12,888 bases of DNA, taken from Alphaproteobacteria bacterium. Lineage in GTDB: Bacteria > Pseudomonadota > Alphaproteobacteria > RS24. Below are positions 8,604-12,888 of this stretch, piece by piece; within the stretch, counting starts at the first letter, position 1; every line of letters begins with the position of its first letter. The stretch is from contig JAKMCZ010000187.1 in the NCBI GenBank assembly GCA_022428185.1, positions 1 to 12,888 of the forward strand. The letters run 5' to 3'. The position numbers were made by a program, and so were the translations under genes. The notes below the pieces were generated by a model that saw only the letters and a list, made by a program, of their open reading frames with translations, ran no database searches and was not told where the DNA came from.

Positions 8604-8632
8604 ACCGATAAAATAGCTACTCCTTGACTGCT

Positions 8633-8661
8633 ATGTAGCGCGTGGCGCGGTTTTGAACAAG
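8633..8661 (-). promoter_or_regulatory. Candidate sigma-70-type promoter for nadE and the genes after it
   Basis: Reading the minus strand, CTTGTT (8661-8656) and CTACAT (8638-8633) are 17 bases apart and match the alphaproteobacterial housekeeping pattern CTTGAC-N17-CTATAT at four and five of six positions. Transcription would begin near 8626, right at the AAGGAG at 8625-8620, leaving a very short leader of about 24 bases before the nadE ATG. This is read by eye and not scored. Confidence 0.45.
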
Positions 8662-8684
8662 CAAATCAATAGGCAAATCAATAG
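8661..8684. repeat. Two perfect tandem copies of a 12-bp unit between nadE and the crotonase gene
   Basis: GCAAATCAATAG occurs at 8661-8672 and again directly at 8673-8684. The pair abuts the -35 element of the candidate nadE promoter on the upstream side. A 12-bp period is near one helical turn, so the copies face nearly the same side of the DNA, which would suit a regulator binding as two subunits. A chance slip duplication is equally possible. Confidence 0.8.
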
Positions 8685-8744
8685 GTTTCGGCTTGCGCCC
8701 AATGGTCGCTTGGGGGCAGACTGTCTAAGTTCTGAGAGGCTCAT

Positions 8745-8750
8745 AGGGGG
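8745..8750 (+). promoter_or_regulatory. Shine-Dalgarno site that sets the crotonase start at 8755
   Basis: AGGGGG is followed by AAAC and ATG at 8755. The open frame continues upstream to an alternative start at 8653, but the extra 34 residues are low-complexity, run through the tandem repeat, and precede where crotonase homology begins. Confidence 0.7.
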
Positions 8751-8754
8751 AAAC

Positions 8755-9540
8755 ATGCTCAGTCAGGAAAATTATCATCGCATGACCATAGACCGCCGCG
8801 ACAATGGCGTGGTGGTGGTGACGCTCAACCGTCCCGAAAAGATGAATGCGATTGATAATCGCATGCACCATGAAATGATGACCTTCAGCCGCGATTTCGA
8901 CGATGACCCTGATTTGCGCGTGCTGGTTTTAGCCGGTGCCGGTAAAGCCTTTTGTGTCGGTGGCGATTTTAGTGCCGACACCGCTATTGAGATGCCCAGC
9001 CTTGCTGAAGGGCGACGCATTGTTGACCATATTCTCGAATGTGAGAAACCGATAATTTCCGCCGTGCAGGGCTATGCGCTGGGATTGGGTGCAAATATCG
9101 CCCTGCTTTGCGATATTGTGGTAGCCGGACCCGACGCCAAATTCGGCGACACGCATGTCAAAATGGGCCTCGGCGCAGGTGATGGCGGACAGGTGATATG
9201 GCCTTTTCTCATCGGCGTCAATCGCGCCAAATATCATCTCATGACCGGCGACATGGTGAGCGGCAAAGACGCGCATGATATGGGACTGGCCGGATTTTAC
9301 GCCGAGACGACCGAGGCCGTGCTGGACAAAGCCATGGAGATTGCCGACAGGCTGGCTGAGGGCGCGCCGATTGCCATTGCCGCCTCAAAGGCCGGCATTA
9401 ACGCATTTTTGCGCCAAGTCGCCGCCGCCGTGATGCCGATAAGCTTGCAAGCAGAAGGATTGAGCATGCGCTCGCAAGACTTCAAAGAGGCGGTTTCGGC
9501 CTTTCAAGAAAAACGCAAACCCGATTTTAAGGGCAAATAA
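8755..9540 (+). CDS. Enoyl-CoA hydratase/isomerase family (crotonase-fold) protein
   Basis: A 261-residue crotonase-superfamily protein acting on an acyl-CoA thioester in the cytoplasm; the exact reaction is unclear. The fold is clear: LNRPEKMNAID (24-34), the oxyanion-hole segments AGAGKAFCVGGDF (60-72) and GYALGLGANIALLCD (106-120), and KFGDTHVKMGLGAGDGG (129-145). Aligned with rat mitochondrial enoyl-CoA hydratase without gaps, Glu144 becomes Asn114 and Glu164 becomes His134, so both classical hydratase acids are absent. An Asp (D143) sits in GAGDGG, followed by W149-P150. I recall similar GDGG-type crotonases annotated simply as enoyl-CoA hydratases. Dehydration, isomerisation, thioester hydrolysis or dehalogenation are all open. 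The start at 8755 is preferred for its ribosome site. The MDR gene begins 11 bases after the stop, suggesting a two-gene unit. Confidence 0.9.
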   Translation: MLSQENYHRMTIDRRDNGVVVVTLNRPEKMNAIDNRMHHEMMTFSRDFDDDPDLRVLVLAGAGKAFCVGGDFSADTAIEMPSLAEGRRIVDHILECEKPIISAVQGYALGLGANIALLCDIVVAGPDAKFGDTHVKMGLGAGDGGQVIWPFLIGVNRAKYHLMTGDMVSGKDAHDMGLAGFYAETTEAVLDKAMEIADRLAEGAPIAIAASKAGINAFLRQVAAAVMPISLQAEGLSMRSQDFKEAVSAFQEKRKPDFKGK

Positions 9541-9551
9541 GAGGCAATCAG

Positions 9552-10559
9552 ATGACCGAGTATCGCAGATGGACTTTGGCAAAGCACCCAAGCGGTGTGC
9601 CCGACGAGGACTGCTTCGCGTTAGTGCATTTTACGCCTGACGCACTGCAAGATGGACAGGTTTTGATAAAAACCCATTATTTCTCGCTCGACCCCGGCAT
9701 GCGCGGGCGGTTGAGCGGTGACAGCTATGCCGCTGGCTTGAAATTGGGCGACACGATTGAAAGCGCAGGCATTGGCGAGATTATCGACAGCGCGTCTGAC
9801 CGTTTTGCGGTTGGCGATATGGTGATGGGCGGACTGGGCTGGACCGAAGCGGTGTTGCACCCCGACCGAGGATTGCAAAAACTCGACCCCGCCTTGTTTG
9901 ACGATAAAGTGGCGATGACCGCGACCATTGGCGTGCTGGGCGTGCCCGGGCTGACCGCCTGGTTCGGCTTGCAGGATTTGGGCAAGCCTGAAAGCGGCGA
10001 AACCCTGATGATTTCGTCCGCCGCTGGACCGGTGGGGGCAACCTGCGGGCAAATTGGCAAAACATTGGGACTGACTGTCGTCGGGCTGGCCGGTGGCGCA
10101 GAAAAATGCGCCTATTTGACCGAATTGGGCTTTGACGCAGTGATTGATTATAAGGCCGAGAGCGATTTAGCCGCCGCAATGGCGGCGGCTTGCCCCGATG
10201 GCGTGGATATCTATTTCGATAATGTCGGCGGCGAGATGCTGGACGCCGCGATTTTGACCATGAAGCCGAAAGGCCGCATTGTTGTTTCAGGCCAAGTATC
10301 TGAATATAATCAGGAAACACCGACAGGAATTCGCCAAACCACGCGCTTCATCACCCATCGGCTGCGCATGGAGGGACTGGTGGTTTATGACTATGCCAAG
10401 CAGTTTCCCGAAGCCCAAGCGGCAATGGCGGGGCTGATACGCGATGGCAAGCTGAGCTATAAAGAAGATATAAGCAGCGGCATAGAAGACGCACCGCGCG
10501 ACTATGCGGCTTTATTCGCCGGAGCCAATTTTGGGCGGCGGCTCATCAAAACCATCTAA
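9552..10559 (+). CDS. Zinc-free MDR NADP-dependent oxidoreductase (PTGR/LTB4DH-like)
   Basis: A 335-residue medium-chain dehydrogenase/reductase of the branch that includes leukotriene B4 12-hydroxydehydrogenase, prostaglandin reductase and bacterial curcumin reductase. These enzymes use NADPH to reduce the double bond of alpha,beta-unsaturated carbonyls. Seen in the sequence: the family-typical YFSLDPGMRGR (43-53), the cofactor-binding SSAAGPVGATCGQIGK (155-170) in the Rossmann domain, and FDNVGGEMLDAAI further on. The cysteine cluster for structural zinc and the catalytic zinc ligands of alcohol dehydrogenases are absent. The start has AAGAGG seven bases upstream of the ATG. It follows the crotonase gene by 11 bases on the same strand, so the two may act on the same unsaturated substrate, but the compound is unknown. 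Confidence 0.9.
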   Translation: MTEYRRWTLAKHPSGVPDEDCFALVHFTPDALQDGQVLIKTHYFSLDPGMRGRLSGDSYAAGLKLGDTIESAGIGEIIDSASDRFAVGDMVMGGLGWTEAVLHPDRGLQKLDPALFDDKVAMTATIGVLGVPGLTAWFGLQDLGKPESGETLMISSAAGPVGATCGQIGKTLGLTVVGLAGGAEKCAYLTELGFDAVIDYKAESDLAAAMAAACPDGVDIYFDNVGGEMLDAAILTMKPKGRIVVSGQVSEYNQETPTGIRQTTRFITHRLRMEGLVVYDYAKQFPEAQAAMAGLIRDGKLSYKEDISSGIEDAPRDYAALFAGANFGRRLIKTI

Positions 10560-10562
10560 ACG

Positions 10563-10591
10563 CTTTATTTTTCCGAATAAAATCCGTATAT
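10563..10591 (+). promoter_or_regulatory. Candidate promoter for the DAHP synthase gene
   Basis: CTTTAT (10563-10568) and GTATAT (10586-10591) are 17 bases apart and resemble CTTGAC-N17-CTATAT at four and five of six positions. They lie in the 67-base gap after the MDR gene, giving a leader of about 29 bases before the ATG at 10627. AGGGG precedes that ATG by six bases. The -35 and spacer overlap a short AT-rich inverted repeat (TTTATT / AATAAA). Read by eye, not scored. Confidence 0.35.
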
Positions 10592-10626
10592 GAAAGCTGA
10601 AACCAACATGAACTCAGGGGTTTAAG

Positions 10627-11988
10627 ATGAGTTGGACACCAAAAAGCTGGCGCGACTTCCCGATTAAGCAAGTCCCCGCCTATCAAGACGCAAAGCAACT
10701 GGCTGATGTGGAAGCACGTCTGGCGAGCTTTCCGCCTTTGGTGTTTGCCGGTGAGGCGCGCAATCTAAAAGCCCAACTGGCTGAGGTTTGTGAAGGCCGC
10801 GCATTTTTGCTGCAAGGTGGCGACTGCGCCGAAAGCTTTGCCGAACACCATGCCGATAATATCCGCGACACGTTTCGCGTGATGCTGCAAATGTCGGTGG
10901 TGCTGACCTTTGGTGCCAAATTACCGGTCATAAAAGTCGGTCGCATGGCCGGACAATTCGCCAAGCCGCGTTCGGCTGATACCGAGACGATTGATGGCGT
11001 GGAACTGCCCAGCTATCGCGGTGACATTATCAACGGCATTGATTTTAACGCAGAGGATCGCGTGCCCGATCCCGAACGCCAAATTTCAGCCTATCGCCAA
11101 GCCGCCAGCACGCTCAATCTGCTGCGCGCTTTCGCCAAAGGTGGCTATGCCGATTTGACCGAAGTGCATCGCTGGAATCAAGGTTTTGTCGCTGACAGCC
11201 CGCAAGGGGCGCGCTATGCGGAAATGGCCGGACGAATTGAAGAAGCCATGTCGTTCATGGCAGCTTGCGGTGTCACCACCGCCACCACGCCGCAAATGGG
11301 CATGGTCGATTTTTACACCAGCCATGAGGCGTTGCTGCTCGGTTATGAACAAGCCCTGACGCGGCTCGACAGCACCAGTGGCGAACATTACGACACCTCA
11401 GCGCATATGCTGTGGATTGGCGACCGCACACGCCAGCCTGATGGTGCGCATGTCGAGTTCCTCGCCGGCGTTAAAAATCCGATTGGCCTGAAATGTGGCC
11501 CGTCGCTGGAGCCCGATGAACTCATTACCCTGCTCGATAAGCTGAACCCCGAAAACGAAGCCGGACGCATCACACTGATTGCGCGCTTCGGGCATGACAA
11601 TATTGAAAACCACCTGCCCGCACTGGTCCGTAAAGTGGAGAGCGAAGGGCGCAAGGTGGTTTGGTCTTGCGACCCGATGCACGGCAACACGATTAAGGCC
11701 TCAAACGGTTATAAAACGCGTCCGGTTGACCGCATTTTGACCGAGGTGCAACGCTTCATGGGTGTGCATCAGGCCGAAGGCACACATGCGGGCGGTATTC
11801 ATTTCGAGATGACCGGTCAAAACGTGACCGAGTGTCTGGGCGGCGCGCAGGCAATTTCGGAAGAAGATTTGTCGAGCCGCTATCACACACATTGCGACCC
11901 ACGCTTGAATGGCAGCCAAGCGCTTGAACTGGCTTTTCTGATTGCTGAGGGTATTGGGGAAGTTCGGGCGGCGGAGAAAGTGGCCTGA
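10627..11988 (+). CDS. 3-deoxy-7-phosphoheptulonate (DAHP) synthase, class II
   Basis: Condenses phosphoenolpyruvate and erythrose 4-phosphate to DAHP, the first step of the shikimate pathway to aromatic amino acids. The 453-residue protein is the class II (plant-like, AroAII) form, unrelated in sequence to E. coli AroF/G/H. Visible motifs: LLQGGDCAESF (61-71) with C67, the metal-binding cysteine position; VGRMAGQFAKPRS (104-116); LKCGPSLEPDEL, in the phosphate-binding region; WSCDPMHGNT with the metal-site histidine; GGIHFEMTGQNVTECLGG with the metal-site glutamate; and CDPRLN with the metal-site aspartate. Length is normal for bacterial class II enzymes, and the extra N-terminal extension of the Mycobacterium tuberculosis enzyme is not seen. 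A 67-base gap and a candidate promoter separate it from the MDR gene, so it is probably transcribed on its own. A strong terminator lies 142 bases after its stop. Confidence 0.95.
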   Translation: MSWTPKSWRDFPIKQVPAYQDAKQLADVEARLASFPPLVFAGEARNLKAQLAEVCEGRAFLLQGGDCAESFAEHHADNIRDTFRVMLQMSVVLTFGAKLPVIKVGRMAGQFAKPRSADTETIDGVELPSYRGDIINGIDFNAEDRVPDPERQISAYRQAASTLNLLRAFAKGGYADLTEVHRWNQGFVADSPQGARYAEMAGRIEEAMSFMAACGVTTATTPQMGMVDFYTSHEALLLGYEQALTRLDSTSGEHYDTSAHMLWIGDRTRQPDGAHVEFLAGVKNPIGLKCGPSLEPDELITLLDKLNPENEAGRITLIARFGHDNIENHLPALVRKVESEGRKVVWSCDPMHGNTIKASNGYKTRPVDRILTEVQRFMGVHQAEGTHAGGIHFEMTGQNVTECLGGAQAISEEDLSSRYHTHCDPRLNGSQALELAFLIAEGIGEVRAAEKVA

Positions 11989-12129
11989 CCTCGAAGCGGT
12001 TGCGGCGTTTGCTGATTTACCTTGCCTATTTATGACGATGCTGAGTAGGCTTTCCGCTCGTCATGCAGAACGCCATGGCGGGGGTTGGGAAACTCATAAT
12101 CCAAAGCTACAATCATATATTGCGAATGT

Positions 12130-12159
12130 GGCTTGGCGCGAGAGCGTTAAGCCTTTTTT
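12130..12159 (+). terminator. Rho-independent terminator after the DAHP synthase gene
   Basis: GGCTTGGCGC (12130-12139) pairs with GCGTTAAGCC (12144-12153) over ten positions, two of them G-U, around a GAGA tetraloop (12140-12143). Six T residues follow directly (12154-12159). This is a textbook intrinsic terminator on the plus strand. It lies 142 bases past the stop of the upstream gene, so it ends either that transcript or a separate short RNA. Confidence 0.85.
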
Positions 12160-12267
12160 ATTTAAGATTGCAGAAAATCGTTCACCTCGCTTTGCGTCCG
12201 GGTGATGACTGAATAAGGCTCTGGCCGAATAGGTCGTAGTCGCTCTTTGGACGACTTTCCTACACCC

Positions 12268-12291
12268 CGGCACCAGCGCAAGCTGGTGTCG
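12268..12291. repeat. GCAA-loop hairpin upstream of the XRE gene, possible REP-like palindrome
   Basis: CACCAGC (12271-12277) pairs perfectly with GCTGGTG (12282-12288) around GCAA, a GNRA tetraloop. CGG (12268-12270) and TCG (12289-12291) extend the stem with one G-U pair. No T-run follows. The stem ends 20 bases before the XRE gene ATG, so it would lie in that mRNA's leader. It looks like palindromic repeats scattered between genes in many alphaproteobacteria, but only one copy is in this window. Confidence 0.6.
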
Positions 12292-12311
12292 CTTTGGGAA
12301 AGGGTTGCAAA

Positions 12312-12644
12312 ATGACCGACGAAGAAGCGGGTTATCTAGCCGAAAATCTATGGCTCTATCGGGTGCGACGGCGCATGTCGCGCGAAGCATTAGCCGCTTA
12401 CATTATGCCAATAGTAGCCTACAGGGATTATGAGTATGGCACGGCGATACCCAGCCATGAGGAAGTTATCCAGTTCGCCAAACGCTTGCAAACAACACCC
12501 GAAGCCTTGATGCAGAAGCCTGATTATCAATGGCTGCTGAAAAATTATCGGGTGCGAAAAGTATTGGAGTATCTCAACTTATTGGGAAACAGAAAGCATC
12601 GCAAAGCGGTGCTCGATATATTGCGCGGGTTGCAAACAAAATAA
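12312..12644 (+). CDS. Small XRE-family helix-turn-helix protein
   Basis: A 110-residue protein with one Cro/C1-type (XRE) DNA-binding domain at about residues 9-68. The pattern is degenerate but ordered as in the family: first helix LAENLWLYRVRRR, then MSREALAAYI (helix 2), a recognition-helix region with YRDYEYGTAIPS matching the usual E-x-G-x-x-x-P turn, and HEEVIQFAKRLQTTPEAL as the last helices. The C-terminal part (70-110) is basic and helical-looking, with no domain I recognise. An in-frame TTG at 12294 would add six residues, but the ATG at 12312 with AAAGGG seven bases upstream is preferred. No partner toxin, phage gene or operon neighbour is visible; it faces the acyltransferase gene with 4 bases between the stops. 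Its target is unknown; a chromosomal regulator or a remnant of a mobile element are both possible. Confidence 0.75.
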   Translation: MTDEEAGYLAENLWLYRVRRRMSREALAAYIMPIVAYRDYEYGTAIPSHEEVIQFAKRLQTTPEALMQKPDYQWLLKNYRVRKVLEYLNLLGNRKHRKAVLDILRGLQTK

Positions 12645-12648
12645 AGCG

Positions 12649-12888
12649 CTACTTCCCGACCATCGCTTCAGCGTCGCTTTGTGCGGTGTTGAGCGCGTCG
12701 GTGACGGTTTGGCAGGTCGCCTCAATCACTTTCTCGTCATTGCTTTCGACATAAATCGGGTCGCCGAAGACCAAAGAGCGATTGGCAAATGGCAACGGCA
12801 AGCGCGACTTATCCCACGTGCCGGGCAATGGCAATTCAGGGCTGAAGCTGGCACCGACCACCATAATCGCCGCGCCCGATTTAGCCGC
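12649..12888 (-). CDS. Lysophospholipid acyltransferase family protein (DUF374-like), C-terminal part, cut by window edge
   Basis: The last 79 residues of a minus-strand gene whose start is beyond the right edge; the frame stays open to base 12888. The fragment begins AAKSGAAIMVVGASFSPELP and continues with LPGTWDKSRLPLPFANRSLVFGDPIYV. That arrangement (a GAP/GAA-type stretch and hydrophobic strand, then a WD-[KR] and P-x-PF segment, then a strand and G-[DE]-PI) is the C-terminal signature of DUF374 acyltransferases. These transfer acyl chains in the inner membrane; the exact acceptor is not established. From memory, such genes often neighbour lipid A and Kdo genes in alphaproteobacteria, but what lies upstream here is not visible. 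The HX4D acyltransferase motif would be outside the window. Confidence 0.7.
   Translation of the reverse strand, partial: AAKSGAAIMVVGASFSPELPLPGTWDKSRLPLPFANRSLVFGDPIYVESNDEKVIEATCQTVTDALNTAQSDAEAMVGK

Larger units (their letters stand above)
11989..12311. other. 323-base gap without a recognisable gene
   Basis: Between the DAHP synthase stop and the XRE gene start I see no protein with recognisable similarity. The one open frame crossing it (about 11942-12205, +) overlaps the end of the DAHP synthase gene in another frame and runs through the terminator, so it looks like a shadow. The gap holds an intrinsic terminator at 12130-12159, a small 5-bp stem (AGTCG 12238-12242 / CGACT 12252-12256), and a GNRA-loop hairpin at 12268-12291. 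Bases 11989-12129 would be a long 3' untranslated region of the upstream gene. Confidence 0.7.

Noticed and set aside
8623..8628. Exact CTTGAC on the plus strand, a perfect -35 consensus, pointing toward the crotonase gene
   Set aside because: Seventeen bases downstream the sequence is GC-rich (CGCGGT) with no -10-like element, so no promoter is called. I found no better plus-strand promoter in this region.
8653..8754. N-terminal extension of the crotonase by 34 residues
   Set aside because: The extension is encoded by the tandem repeat and promoter region and has no crotonase similarity; the AGGGGG before 8755 supports the shorter protein.
11942..12205. Open frame of 87 codons crossing the gap after the DAHP synthase gene
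   Set aside because: It overlaps the end of that gene in another frame, runs through a strong intrinsic terminator, has no clear ribosome site, and its product resembles no family I know.
12238..12256. AGTCG/CGACT inverted repeat as an operator for the XRE protein
   Set aside because: Only five base pairs with a nine-base spacer and not repeated elsewhere in the window; too short to support.
1..12888. A previously undescribed multi-gene system, CRISPR array, prophage, toxin-antitoxin pair or biosynthetic cluster
   Set aside because: All but one gene belong to familiar families with housekeeping or common accessory roles, no repeat arrays are present, and the lone XRE protein has no adjacent partner.

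Overview
The window reads as an ordinary, gene-dense stretch of bacterial chromosome, most likely from an alphaproteobacterium. Supporting signs are a GltX paralog of the alphaproteobacterial second type, a nadE-gltX-cimA-psd-pssA gene string, a class II DAHP synthase, and candidate promoters resembling the CTTGAC-N17-CTATAT pattern. The order within the class cannot be decided from the sequence. GC content looks mid-range by eye but was not computed. There are no rRNA or tRNA genes, insertion sequences, CRISPR arrays, phage genes or recognisable defence genes.

Layout. Bases 1-2457 (+) hold the last three quarters of an RND-type efflux permease whose start lies outside the window. It converges on a five-gene minus-strand block, 8603 to 2463, in transcription order: nadE (NAD+ synthase), gltX (glutamyl-tRNA synthetase), cimA (citramalate synthase), psd (phosphatidylserine decarboxylase) and pssA (phosphatidylserine synthase). 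Gaps are 31, 6, 14 and 1 bases, so a single transcript is likely. A plausible promoter and a tandem 12-bp repeat lie just upstream of nadE. Psd and PssA carry out the two consecutive steps that make phosphatidylethanolamine. As sequenced, psd carries a one-base frameshift that removes the catalytic GS motif from its frame. The missing part is intact in the adjacent frame, so a sequencing error or a very recent mutation is the simplest reading.

From 8755 rightwards on the plus strand come a crotonase-fold enoyl-CoA hydratase/isomerase lacking both classical catalytic glutamates, a zinc-free MDR oxidoreductase 11 bases downstream (probably its operon partner), and, after a 67-base gap with a candidate promoter, a class II DAHP synthase that opens the shikimate pathway.

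The only sizeable gap, 11989-12311, contains a strong intrinsic terminator and a GNRA-capped hairpin. It is followed by a small orphan XRE-type helix-turn-helix protein gene (12312-12644, +). The window ends in the C-terminal part of a DUF374-type lysophospholipid acyltransferase on the minus strand.

I did not find a convincing previously undescribed system. The points most worth a second look are the psd frameshift, the crotonase active site, the repeat and promoter before nadE, and the small structured region around the XRE gene.
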